Assembly (NCBI RefSeq): GCF_000743705.1
Contig: NZ_JQEZ01000003.1
Coordinates: 62,014-126,013, forward strand
Direction of reading: 5' to 3'
From: Ruegeria halocynthiae
Lineage (GTDB): Bacteria; Pseudomonadota; Alphaproteobacteria; Rhodobacterales; Rhodobacteraceae
Length of the DNA: 64,000 bases
Part shown: positions 27,201 through 35,261 of the stretch, piece by piece
Numbering within the stretch: position 1 is the first letter of the stretch
How the letters are laid out: each line of letters starts with the position of its first letter
The notes under the pieces: model-generated
Told to the model about the DNA's origin: nothing
Databases searched by the model: none
The model's input: only the letters and a program-made list of their open reading frames with translations
Program-made: the position numbers and the translations under genes

Positions 27201-30200
27201 AAAGGTCACCGAGGGGATCTTGCCATCCTTGCTCAGGGCGATACCGCCTGACACGTTCAGACCGCCATTGCCGCCGCCGCCGCCAATGGATTGCGCCATC
27301 AGACCGGCGGACCCGTCGGTATCCGGCTTTTCTTCGTTGAACACACCCATGTCGATAAACAGGCGCTCGAGCCCGAAGGTCGAGGTCAATTCTTCGGTTT
27401 CATCAACGATCGTATCGCCCAGGAAATCACGCAGTTTGTCTTCAAAGGTGGTGTCGCTGGGGATCGAGATATCGTCCGGGTTCGTCGAAACAATGATGTT
27501 CGCCTGGCTTGTGACCGTGACGTCGCCCGCCTTGCCCCCGTTGCCGGCAAACCCGCCAACGCCCACGATAAGCGAGCTGTCGGACACGATACCGCCCGAC
27601 ACGTTCAGGCCGCCATTGCCACCGCCGCCGCCAACTGATTGCGCCAACAGGCCGGATTGCCCGGTGCCATGCGCCATGATCGTGCTGCCCGCGCCGATGT
27701 TGACGTCGACATTTCCGGCATCACCACCACCGCCGCCAAAGCCACCGACACCCACAACAACAGCATAAGATTTGCTGCTGTCCGTCAGACCCGCACCGGG
27801 TTTACCGCTGATCGCAATGCCACCAGACACATTGGTGCCACCGTTGCCGCCACCGCCGCCAAGGCTTTGTGCAATGATGCCGCTGGCGCCTTTGCTTTCA
27901 TCAATGGCAAATGAACCGTCCGCTTGCTGCACCATCGGAACCGCCTGCACGTTGCCGGTAAAGTCCAGATCAACCGCGCTTGCGTTGCCGCCCGATCCGC
28001 CAAAACCGCCAACACCAGCCGCGACCGAAAAGATCGTGTCCGAACCCGATGGTTTGGTCAACGCCAGACTGCCCGAGATATTCACGCCGCCGGTTCCGCC
28101 GCCGCCGCCAAGGCTCTGCGCCAACAGACCGTGCGATCCGTCACCAGTAGTCATGACGTCGCTTTCCACATCCAGCTTCACAGTACCGGCGTCACCGCCA
28201 CCGCCGCCAAAACCACCAAGGCCCAAAGCAACCGCAGCGCCGGATTTACCCGTCAGGTTGACCGCGCCAGATACGTTAAGGCCGCCATTGCCGCCGCCGC
28301 CGCCGACCGATTGCGCCATGACACCGATGCTGTCCGCGCCCGTCGTGACCACCGAGGTTGTATCGCTGCCATCCGTGCTGGACCGCAGGGTGCTGATCAC
28401 GTTACCTGCATTGCCCGCACCACCGCCAAAGCCGCCAACACCCAGGCTGATCGCGCCGCCGTTTTGCTGACTGATCCCCAGCGAGGCCGAGATATTCGTG
28501 CCGCCATTGCCGCCACCACCACCAAGGCTTTGGGTCAGGATGGCGGTGCTGCGGTCTCCGCTTGTGCCGACACCGCCGGTGATGGTGGATTGAACCAGCG
28601 CCCCGGCATCTGCGCCGCCGCCGCCAAATCCGCCAACACCGATGCCCACCGCCGCATTCGTCGTCCGCGACAGGGACAAGGCGGCCGAGATGTTCGTGCC
28701 ACCATTGCCGCCGCCGCCGCCAAGGCTTTGCGTCAGAATTCCAACCGAGTCATCCCCGGTTGTTGTGACCTTCCCGGTGACTTGCTGCGTGACATTGTCC
28801 GCCGCGCCGCCATCACCGCCAAAACCGCCAACACCGATGCCAAGACCGCCCGAGAAGTTGCTGGCCACTGAAATCGCGCCGGAAATATTGGTAGCCCCAT
28901 TGCCGCCACCGCCGCCAAGGCTCTGCGCGATGATACCAGCCGAGCGTGTGCCCGACGTTTCGACGGTGCCGTCAAACGTATTATCGACCACACCGCTGGT
29001 GCCACCGCTGCCGCCAAAGCCGCCGACACCGATACCTGCTGCGCCCGAACCCGTGCGGGCAATGCTGATCGCGCCCGAGATATTGACGCCGCCATTGCCG
29101 CCGCCACCGCCGACGGACTGAACCAGAACACCGGTTGCGTTTTCACCGGTCGTGGTCACATCGCCGGTGACCGACCCAGTGGCCGAGCTGGCATTGCCGC
29201 CATCGCCACCGGAACCACCGATGCCGACGCCGACGGCTCCGCCGCCGGTGCCCGAAAGGTTCACCGCCGCCGAAACATTCAGCCCGCCATTGCCGCCGCC
29301 ACCCGCGGCGGATTGCACCAGAACGCCGCTAGAATTGTCGCCCGCCGTGGTGACATTGCCGACAACCGTACCGCTGGCCGTATCGGAATTGCCGCCATCG
29401 CCGCCGCTGCCACCAAGGCCGACCGATGCGCCGCCCGATCCTTTTCCGGCCACCGTGACCGTGGCGGATATATTCATGCCGCCATTACCGCCACCGCCGC
29501 CAAGACTTTGTACGATAACACCGCCCGAGTCGTTGCCCTGCGTCGATACATTGCCGGTCAGCGTCGCCCCGGCCGTGCCCGCATTACCGCCGGTTCCGGC
29601 AGCACCACCAAGGCCAACCGATGCGCCACCCGACCCGGTGCCCGCCGCCGCCACCGCGACCGAGATGTTCATGCCGCCGTTACCGCCACCGCCACCTACG
29701 GATTGCGCCAGCAGACCAGACGAGGTTTCACCCAAAGTCACAATGTTCCCGGTGACGTTTGCCGTGACCGCCGATGCGTCGCCGCCACCCGTGCCGCGAC
29801 CGCCCAGGCCCACGGCTGCCGCTCCGGCCCCCGTGCCTGCGCCGCCCACCGATGCCGAGACGTTGAACCCACCGTTGCCACCGCCGCCGCCGATGGATTG
29901 CGCCACGATCGCACTCGACTGTGCGCCTTCGGTCTGAACGTCATTTGCAACTGTCAGGCTGACAACGCCGCCATTGCCGCCGCCACCGCCCGAGCCGCCC
30001 AGACCAACACTGATTGCGCCCGCGCCGGTGCCCGCCCCTGCAAGGGCAGGTGATACGTTGAATCCGCCGTTGCCGCCGCCGCCGCCAACCGATTGCGCCA
30101 GAATGCCGACCGATGCGTCGCCTCTGGTCACCACATTGGCCGTGGTGCTGGCCGTGACCAGACTGCCGTCGCCGCCGCCTGCGCCCGAACCACCCAAACC

Positions 30201-33200
30201 GACGGATACGGCACCCGCACCCGTTCCGGCACCCGATACAGTTGGGGCCACATTAAAGCCGCCATTGCCGCCACCGCCGCCGATGGACTGCGCAACAAAA
30301 CCGCCTGAGGCAAAGCCATCCGTCAGAATTGTCCCATTCGACGTCAACGTGACGTTGCCGCCTTTGCCGCCCGTGTCGCCCGAACCACCAAGACCAACAC
30401 TGACCGCGCCGCTGGCCGTGCCTGCACCGGACAGGGTTGCAGAAACATTAAACCCGCCGTTGCCGCCGCCACCGCCGATGGATTGTGCCACAACACCGGA
30501 TGACTGGTCGCCGCGAGTCTCAACCGCATTGTTGGATGTGGCGATAACGGTGCTGCCGTCGCCGCCGCCTGCGCCCGAGCCACCCAGCCCGACTGAAACC
30601 GCGCCTCCGGCTGTGCCCGAACCCTGAACCGAGGCGCTGACGTTGAACCCGCCATTGCCGCCACCGCCGCCAATGGATTGCGCCAAAAATGCCGTGGCCG
30701 AGTCGCCCTGCGTCAGGATCGTACCGTTTGACGTCAGCGTGACTGCACCGCCATTGCCGCCGCCGTCGCCGGTTCCGCCCAGTCCGACGCTAACCGCGCC
30801 AGAGCCTACGCCAGCACCCGCCCCGGTGCCCGAGACGTTAAAGCCGCCGTTGCCGCCGCCACCGCCGATGGATTGCGCCACGACACCGGATGACCGGTCT
30901 CCGGCAGTGACAATAGAATTCGCAGTCGTCAGACTGACCGACCCGCCAACCGCGCCACTGCCGCCGTCGCCACCCAGCCCGACCGAGACCGCGCCGCTGG
31001 CAACCCCTGCCCCGGCCAGCGAGGCGCTGACGTTAAAGCCGCCGTTGCCGCCGCCGCCGCCGACCGATTGTGCCAGAACAGCAGTAGAATCTGCGCCGCC
31101 GGTGCTGACAGTTCCCGTGACCCGACCTGTTACAGACTGTCCGATACCACCGCCAGAGCCGCCGCCGCCAAGCCCCACCGTGACGGCACCGCCACCTGCA
31201 CCTGCTCCTGCGATCCCGGCCGTGACGTTGAAGCCACCATTACCGCCGCCACCGCCGATGGATTGGAACACGACGCCGCCCGAATTGTCGGAAAGCGTGG
31301 TGACATTTCCGGCCACCTGGCCTTCGACCACGCCGCCATTGCCGCCCGAGGTTCCGTCTCCGCCCAATCCGACACCGATTGCTCCGGCTCCGGCCCCACC
31401 TGCCGCCACGCCTGCGGTGACGTTGAAGCCTCCATTACCACCGCCGCCACCGACGGACTGGATCACAACCCCGGTCGAGCGCAGCCCTTCGGTGCGCACA
31501 TCACCATTGACGCGAACACCGGTTACAGTGCCGCCGATACCACCGCTGCCACCATCACCGCCAAGCCCGACACCAACAGTTCCGGCACCGGCACCGCCAG
31601 CGGCCAGCCCGGCCGCAACACTAAACCCGCCATTGCCGCCGCCGCCGCCAATGGATTGTACGATGATAGCTCCGGAATCGTCGCCGCGTGTCGTTACATC
31701 TGCGTCTACCTGCGCGGTCACGTTCCCGCCTGCGCCACCGCCGCCAGACTTGCCGCCAAGGCCCACGCTGACCGACCCGGCCGCCGCGCCACCGATATCG
31801 GCGCTGGCTCCGACGCTGTAGCCGCCATTGCCGCCACCACCACCGACGGATTGTGCCACAACGCCGCTGGAGAATGCTCCGCTGGTCTCAATCGTGGTGC
31901 CGCCCGCGACCAGAGTGACATCGCCACCGGTTCCGGCACCGCCGCCATCGCCGCCTATGCCGACGTTGATGCCCACAGCGGCCCCGGCGCTTGCGCTGAT
32001 CCCGGCGGCGATGCTGCCACCACCATTACCGCCACCGCCGCCAACGGATTGCGCGATCATCGCGCTGGAGTTCGTTCCGGTCGTCGCGACGTTAGCATTG
32101 GTGTACACCTGCACATCCCCGCCATTGCCAGCACTGCCGCCCTGACCACCGATCCCGACCGAGACATTGCCGGAAAACAGGGCCGAGGCCCCGCCAGTCG
32201 CGGCCACAGCCAGACCGCCATTGCCACCGCCGCCGCCGACAGACTGGAACAACATACCCGTCGATCTGTTGCCGGTTGTGACAACCGTGCCCTCGAACCC
32301 TGCGGCTGTTGCCACTCCACTGCTGTTGAATTGTCCGACCGTGACAGACCCGCCGTCGCCGCCCGAGCCGCCATCGCCACCGACACCAACGGCCAGAGAC
32401 CCCGAAACCGGGCCGCCGGATACTGCGACCGAAACAGCATACCCGCCGTTGCCGCCACCGCCGCCAACGGATTGCAACATGACACCGATGGCGTCATCCC
32501 CCCCGGTTTGTACCGACGCCGAGCCGCTGCCGCTGATCGTCACGTCGCCGCCGTCGCCGCCATTGCCCGCCGAGCCGCCGACCGACACCGAGGCCGCGCC
32601 AAAGGCCCCAACAGCCACGGAAACTGCACCGCCGCCATTGCCGCCACCACCGCCAACGGATTGCGCAAAAACACCTGTTGATCGATCGCCCGAGGTCCGG
32701 ATAGCCGACGGCTGACTACTGTCGGTGTTGGACAAGGTGACATCCACGTCACCACCAGCACCGCCTGTCCCGCCATCACCGCCAATGGCCACGCCCACAA
32801 ATGCGCCAACTGATCCGGACGATCCGCCATTGCCGCCGCCGCCGCCAATCGACTGGGCCAAAATGCCCATCGCATCATCGCCAACCGTGGTGATGATCCC
32901 GTCATTCACGATGGTAACGGTTGATCCGCTACCGCCGCCATTGCCGTTGCCGCCAACCGAGACCATGCCGCCGGACGATCCGCCGTCACCGCCGCCGCCG
33001 CCAATGGACTGTGCGATGATACCGCGCGCACCATCGCCTCCGGTTTGGATACTCCCCAGATTGGTCACGCTGACCGCAGCCCCCGCGCCCCCTTTGGATC
33101 CCGTGCCGCCGATTGCGACCAGTCCATATGTGTTTGCGCCCGTGCCACCGCTGCCGCCAATAGATTGCGCCATAACCCCGTCGGCACCCTCGCCCGAGGT

Positions 33201-34571
33201 CAGAATACTGCCGGACCCCTGCACCGTGACACTGACGGCGCTGCCGCTGCCGCCGTTCGATCCGACACCGCCCAGAGACAAGGACACCAGCCCGCCCGCA
33301 GTTCCACCCGAACCGCCGCCGCCGCCAATTGACTGGGCGACGATCCCGCGCGAGAAATCGCCCTGCGTTTCAATTGCACCACCATGCGAGACTATGACCT
33401 GCCCGCCGTCGCCGCCATTATCCGCACCACCGATCAAGGACACCAACAGGTTGCCGCTGGTGCCCGCAGACCCGCCGGACCCACCGATGGACTGGGCATA
33501 AATCCCGTTTGCATAATCACCTGTGGTCAGAATGCTGGCGGTCGAGGCCGTATTGACCGTAACCGTACCGCCACTGCCACCAAATCCGCCGTCACCCGAC
33601 GATCCGACCAGGCCCCATTGCGCCCCACCATTGCCGCCATTGTTGGACACACTCAGCGCATAGATGCCATCGGCGGATTCACCGGTTGTGGAAATCTCAC
33701 CCCTCTGGGTGACGGTCACATTGCCGCCATCGGAAGAATGCCCTCCGGTGCCGCCGCCGGGGGCTGCGAAACCGCTGCCGCCATTGCCAGCCTCACCGCT
33801 TCGGCTGAATGCGAAAATACCGTCGTTGTCGCTGCCTGATGTCTGAATCGTGCTGCTGGTCGCCTGCGTCGCGTTGACGGTGCCGCCTTTGCCGCCATCA
33901 CCCCCATCGCGCCCATCCCAGAAACTCAGGTACGAATCGCCGCCATTGCCGCCATCACCGCCAACACTGCCGACCTGCCACCCAATATTGCTGCTTGCGT
34001 TGACGTCCGCGGTCAGGGTTTTGGTTTGCGTTGGACCATTCGAACCATTCCCGCCCGAGCTTGGCGGAACAACCAACGCGCCGTCCCGGCCATTGCTGCC
34101 ATCCTGGCCGTAGACAACCTGGCTCACACCATTTGGACCTGAGACATCCTGAGGGGGCGTAACAGCACCTGGCGTTCCGGTGCTGTTGAAATTGCTGTCG
34201 TACTGCGAACGGGTCAGCTGCGTGGACAGGCTGCCGGTGCCCGAGGCCCCCGAGTTGCTGATTTGGGCTGTAGTTCCGCTAACGGAAACAATACTGAAAG
34301 CCAGCGGCGGATTGTCGGAATTGTAAATCGTGTCACCAGCGCCTTTGACCAGAAAAACGTAACCGTCAGCCGTTTCCACAAAAGCGGTCGTACCAGCCGT
34401 GGGCGTTGATGCCGGGTCCACGATCAGCGCGCTGACGGTCGTATCCATACCGGTTACAGGGTTAGTGACAGTGTCGCCGACTTTCGAGGCCGACGTCGGC
34501 GCCGCATGCAAAGATGTTGAAATTAGAACAGAAATTGAGATCGCAATCAGCAGATTGAATTTCGTAGTCAC
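21246..34571 (-). CDS. Giant glycine-repeat autotransporter (type V secretion), about 4440 residues
   Basis: This is an extremely large surface protein. The N terminus is a signal peptide (KFNLLIAISISVLISTSLHAA). A roughly 3470-residue passenger region follows, made of about 50 copies of a unit centred on AQSIGGGGGNGG, each with a second Gly-rich stretch (such as VGLGGSGGGGGNGG) and a turn such as TTGDNSSGVL. Then comes a beta-helix linker with NVLTLSQDTV and DQIMNGGTGN. The last roughly 300 residues form an autotransporter barrel ending in the expected aromatic (GLGLGVQF). Two cysteines (DCERY, RRCVWF) precede the barrel. I choose GTG at 34571; an in-frame TTG at 34586 would add five residues. 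Neither has a strong ribosome site. Adhesion or biofilm function is a family-based guess. It probably heads an operon with IalB. Confidence 0.9.
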   Translation of the reverse strand: MTTKFNLLIAISISVLISTSLHAAPTSASKVGDTVTNPVTGMDTTVSALIVDPASTPTAGTTAFVETADGYVFLVKGAGDTIYNSDNPPLAFSIVSVSGTTAQISNSGASGTGSLSTQLTRSQYDSNFNSTGTPGAVTPPQDVSGPNGVSQVVYGQDGSNGRDGALVVPPSSGGNGSNGPTQTKTLTADVNASSNIGWQVGSVGGDGGNGGDSYLSFWDGRDGGDGGKGGTVNATQATSSTIQTSGSDNDGIFAFSRSGEAGNGGSGFAAPGGGTGGHSSDGGNVTVTQRGEISTTGESADGIYALSVSNNGGNGGAQWGLVGSSGDGGFGGSGGTVTVNTASTASILTTGDYANGIYAQSIGGSGGSAGTSGNLLVSLIGGADNGGDGGQVIVSHGGAIETQGDFSRGIVAQSIGGGGGSGGTAGGLVSLSLGGVGSNGGSGSAVSVTVQGSGSILTSGEGADGVMAQSIGGSGGTGANTYGLVAIGGTGSKGGAGAAVSVTNLGSIQTGGDGARGIIAQSIGGGGGDGGSSGGMVSVGGNGNGGGSGSTVTIVNDGIITTVGDDAMGILAQSIGGGGGNGGSSGSVGAFVGVAIGGDGGTGGAGGDVDVTLSNTDSSQPSAIRTSGDRSTGVFAQSVGGGGGNGGGAVSVAVGAFGAASVSVGGSAGNGGDGGDVTISGSGSASVQTGGDDAIGVMLQSVGGGGGNGGYAVSVAVSGGPVSGSLAVGVGGDGGSGGDGGSVTVGQFNSSGVATAAGFEGTVVTTGNRSTGMLFQSVGGGGGNGGLAVAATGGASALFSGNVSVGIGGQGGSAGNGGDVQVYTNANVATTGTNSSAMIAQSVGGGGGNGGGSIAAGISASAGAAVGINVGIGGDGGGAGTGGDVTLVAGGTTIETSGAFSSGVVAQSVGGGGGNGGYSVGASADIGGAAAGSVSVGLGGKSGGGGAGGNVTAQVDADVTTRGDDSGAIIVQSIGGGGGNGGFSVAAGLAAGGAGAGTVGVGLGGDGGSGGIGGTVTGVRVNGDVRTEGLRSTGVVIQSVGGGGGNGGFNVTAGVAAGGAGAGAIGVGLGGDGTSGGNGGVVEGQVAGNVTTLSDNSGGVVFQSIGGGGGNGGFNVTAGIAGAGAGGGAVTVGLGGGGSGGGIGQSVTGRVTGTVSTGGADSTAVLAQSVGGGGGNGGFNVSASLAGAGVASGAVSVGLGGDGGSGAVGGSVSLTTANSIVTAGDRSSGVVAQSIGGGGGNGGFNVSGTGAGAGVGSGAVSVGLGGTGDGGGNGGAVTLTSNGTILTQGDSATAFLAQSIGGGGGNGGFNVSASVQGSGTAGGAVSVGLGGSGAGGGDGSTVIATSNNAVETRGDQSSGVVAQSIGGGGGNGGFNVSATLSGAGTASGAVSVGLGGSGDTGGKGGNVTLTSNGTILTDGFASGGFVAQSIGGGGGNGGFNVAPTVSGAGTGAGAVSVGLGGSGAGGGDGSLVTASTTANVVTRGDASVGILAQSVGGGGGNGGFNVSPALAGAGTGAGAISVGLGGSGGGGGNGGVVSLTVANDVQTEGAQSSAIVAQSIGGGGGNGGFNVSASVGGAGTGAGAAAVGLGGRGTGGGDASAVTANVTGNIVTLGETSSGLLAQSVGGGGGNGGMNISVAVAAAGTGSGGASVGLGGAAGTGGNAGTAGATLTGNVSTQGNDSGGVIVQSLGGGGGNGGMNISATVTVAGKGSGGASVGLGGSGGDGGNSDTASGTVVGNVTTAGDNSSGVLVQSAAGGGGNGGLNVSAAVNLSGTGGGAVGVGIGGSGGDGGNASSATGSVTGDVTTTGENATGVLVQSVGGGGGNGGVNISGAISIARTGSGAAGIGVGGFGGSGGTSGVVDNTFDGTVETSGTRSAGIIAQSLGGGGGNGATNISGAISVASNFSGGLGIGVGGFGGDGGAADNVTQQVTGKVTTTGDDSVGILTQSLGGGGGNGGTNISAALSLSRTTNAAVGIGVGGFGGGGADAGALVQSTITGGVGTSGDRSTAILTQSLGGGGGNGGTNISASLGISQQNGGAISLGVGGFGGGAGNAGNVISTLRSSTDGSDTTSVVTTGADSIGVMAQSVGGGGGNGGLNVSGAVNLTGKSGAAVALGLGGFGGGGGDAGTVKLDVESDVMTTGDGSHGLLAQSLGGGGGTGGVNISGSLALTKPSGSDTIFSVAAGVGGFGGSGGNASAVDLDFTGNVQAVPMVQQADGSFAIDESKGASGIIAQSLGGGGGNGGTNVSGGIAISGKPGAGLTDSSKSYAVVVGVGGFGGGGGDAGNVDVNIGAGSTIMAHGTGQSGLLAQSVGGGGGNGGLNVSGGIVSDSSLIVGVGGFAGNGGKAGDVTVTSQANIIVSTNPDDISIPSDTTFEDKLRDFLGDTIVDETEELTSTFGLERLFIDMGVFNEEKPDTDGSAGLMAQSIGGGGGNGGLNVSGGIALSKDGKIPSVTFGVGGFGGDGNVSGNVAVDHTGAVSVAGNWKHGVLAQSIAGGGGNGALNVTGQLNYGDSNNSSGKTDLSIVGGLGGHGGTGAHAGDVSVTQTGNIATNGYHARGIFAQSIGGGGGTGGINATFVGTKDSSPIAMGIGGFGGGGGDAGDVTVARGSAALAAGTIVTDGVGSHGIEASSIGGGGGDAGINAVVGISKTTGNQSNGGTGDSTDRKTPTNSGVDDSVIANYNNVLDELEGKTNPADSSGNKTGVSAVIAIGGDAGTAGNGGTVDIDHYGDVLTKQDSSHGIFGQSIGGGGGNAALNLGMTYELASDATNKGFGLAIGGGTGEGGTGGSVDVRNTGNVTTIGADSHGLFAQSVGGGGGNAGYNSVSTAVDGGNVNIQIGRTGGTGGSGGNVFASSNGIIGTTGDRSYGFFAQSIGNGGGNSTSTSVSIGTPKSGDSKGNKASLSVGLEGGTGGAAGDVTSVVAGTVVTQGADAHGVFAQSVGGGGGNGGKASNSAGKGISIALSIGGTGGTGGVGGKVDVTNTAQIATFGDRSIGLMAQSIGGAGGTGGMVQAGQSNLDTIKALVKPSTVGTTASINIGGTGGDGMTSDTVTVVSDAMISTAGTMSHGIFAQSVGGGGGMGGVVENRIISLRKDIGNTATLSVGGNGGTGASSAAVSVTNRDVIQTKGDKSVGIYAQSVGGGGGDAQQVRNIILGRSSDGATTNAILIGGTGGSGASASTVTVVNETDGTILTSGTESHGIFAQSIGGGGGNGGSTISVDGRYGGAEASTRRALQFGLGGSGGTGGTGSTVTVTNAGTIMTTGDGAHGIFAQSIGGGGGNGGSSITGTLRLKTGDSSSPTAQLNIGGSGGSGNVAGNVVVTNTGNIQVDGASAYGIYAQSVGGGGGNGGLAVAMDVNDLKNTMTGKSYSKIAIGGSGGSGADGGDVTVNHTGTIIVNAENGFGIYAQSVGGGGGNAGYSVSSPLVSTLDYTISQALGAREGSTGSVGTVTVNSTGDILVNGEGSEAVFVQSVNGGGGNVDTSVDFTTATAGATGSVISSDIALGGDDVSGMAGNQVAQSHTGNIVTKSDRSTALMLQSIGGGGGTSATNVAVQDGDGIDITARLGAIDTDDASGGDVNGNRTGDVGTDGAFSSAGATQSIGGGGGKLVLNSEGDGEAGSEKAASVILGSDPSFNNDGGAITLTLDGDLFTSGDRSFGQSVQSIGAGGGEVVMAGLGRADVTLGAQDGSTGDGGAVDFSNTGDVTTSGMGSHGFVIQSIGGGGGLVSTDMEASRIAVTLSDNNGGDGGDIDFTQSGNIVTTGENAIGIVAQSLGGGGGMVDSVYRGSAGGAGAGGAIDMTLDGNVLSVGEGGIGVFAQSDGRDGADAITLGFDGVVMGGTGQTDSIASIVVDGGANNVLTLSQDTVLVAGNDQIMNGGTGNEQVSLAGAALGNLNLGGGTNGLTVEDGGAFYALDTIDLGAAGQMQVNGNLVLGANWGMNTPLSATSQSGDFVFTGNVSQTTNLNGSLAFGTTATSTFDVYFLTSGASGGRSDLVNATGDASIGGTVLPQLNTLQRALPLVIINPDGNAADAGTIIQDTVVLDYSIGLNGSTSDGSSIDLVITPDYSTAGMNANQAAAGDYINRVLNGQGSAAQGEQFALIGNMQTEAEVIAAIDSYSTADYAADAVDAYNGTRIFADVLHDCERYTDYQSGDDPRRCVWFSGGRSFYDRDQTGIHEELDITNTNLSAGIRMPVGDELYAGFALGHDQMSLRNGSQYNATGDRFNLGASLTKYVGAWEMAAMLSGGWSDYDTQRSGGFSGVLPNGTVVDTVGVSTIKHKMNHQNLRLSFAYDHRFAGGGSYLKPGVTVDATRLATESNGDATLSGIVLQDDSDMIYSLTPSLEIGTEQTLSGTQKLRASFRMGAIISSHDTVSVTAGFDGASSSDGGFTNTSFIGNAHGLVSARLGLFALDDSSFINLSIDHMFGDSTRALQVGLGLGVQF
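23100..33510 (-). repeat. About 50 tandem coding repeats in the autotransporter passenger
   Basis: By eye I count about 50 copies of a Q-S-[IVL]-G-G-x-G-G-type motif, spaced on average about 65 residues (roughly 200 bases). The first is at 33481-33510 and the last, degenerate one is near 23101-23140. Units group by the residues after the motif: GNGGFNVSA in the 29.8-31.5 kb part, NISG/NISA and LNVSG in the 27-29.6 kb part, and more varied forms at both ends. That points to local duplication of units. The Gly codons make the opposite strand read as long proline/alanine-rich open frames that are not genes. Confidence 0.9.
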
Positions 34572-34586
34572 TCTTGAACCCCGCAA

Positions 34587-35261
34587 CCGAGCTTACCAAA
34601 ACGGACGGGCATTGGCCGTGTTCTCGAAGAACAACAACCTACGATTCAAGCTGACCCCATCACCATACAAAGCAGATTATGTACAAGTTTAAGGAGATTA
34701 AAAATTCATTCTTTAATCTTCTGTAAATTCGCCCCGGCCATGGCTCAAATGCAACATTTGAGAGGCACCTTTGAACAAAATGGCCAAGATGGCAGCCCAC
34801 ATTGCCCCACCAGTTTCATACCGAAAACCGTCCCCTGGCTTTCACAGAGCACGGCCAATGGACGTGAACCCGGCCCCCGCCTCATTTGCCCCGCATCACC
34901 AACAACTGATTTTGCGCCCTTGCCGGAAAAAATGCAGGTATTGCGACTTTGAACGTCTCACCTGTTTCAATATGCCCAGAGACACCCTGTTGGCAAAAAC
35001 AGGCAGCTCATCTTGCGTCGGCGCAGACAACCCCTGCGAAAGTCCCGGTTTACCCGGGCGGTTCTTTTGGGCTGTGCTGGGATGAACATCGTTGCAACCC
35101 ATAAATCCGATCAAAGCCTTGTCACAATAATCTGGGGGGCACTTCGATTGTGTTCTCTTGGGCGACCTGCTGGAACAGAGCGGTGCGCAAAGTGGTATCA
35201 GCCCGCCAATCTGTGGAGATCAGCAGGCTGGGCGTCGGTTCACGGCAACCCAAAGCTTTCG
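34587..35261. other. Intergenic region upstream of the autotransporter
   Basis: This region of about 675 bases has no gene I can support; several short frames on both strands lack recognisable sequence or ribosome sites. It contains two inverted repeats: AGATTAAA-N9-TTTAATCT at 34695-34719, and CTCAAATG-CAA-CATTTGAG at 34744-34762. The first lies in an AT-rich patch about 125 bases before the autotransporter start and could be an operator or part of its promoter. The right half lies downstream of the RND gene and shows nothing clear. Confidence 0.4.

Noticed and set aside
30643-32681. Long plus-strand open frames (392 and 537 codons) rich in Pro/Ala inside the autotransporter region
   Set aside because: They are antisense to the GGC/GCC-rich repeats; their composition follows directly from the glycine codons, and they show no ribosome sites or recognisable domains.
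23100-33510. Regular DNA repeats considered as a CRISPR array
   Set aside because: Units are translated repeats of varying length in one continuous reading frame; there are no constant direct repeats with unique spacers and no cas genes.
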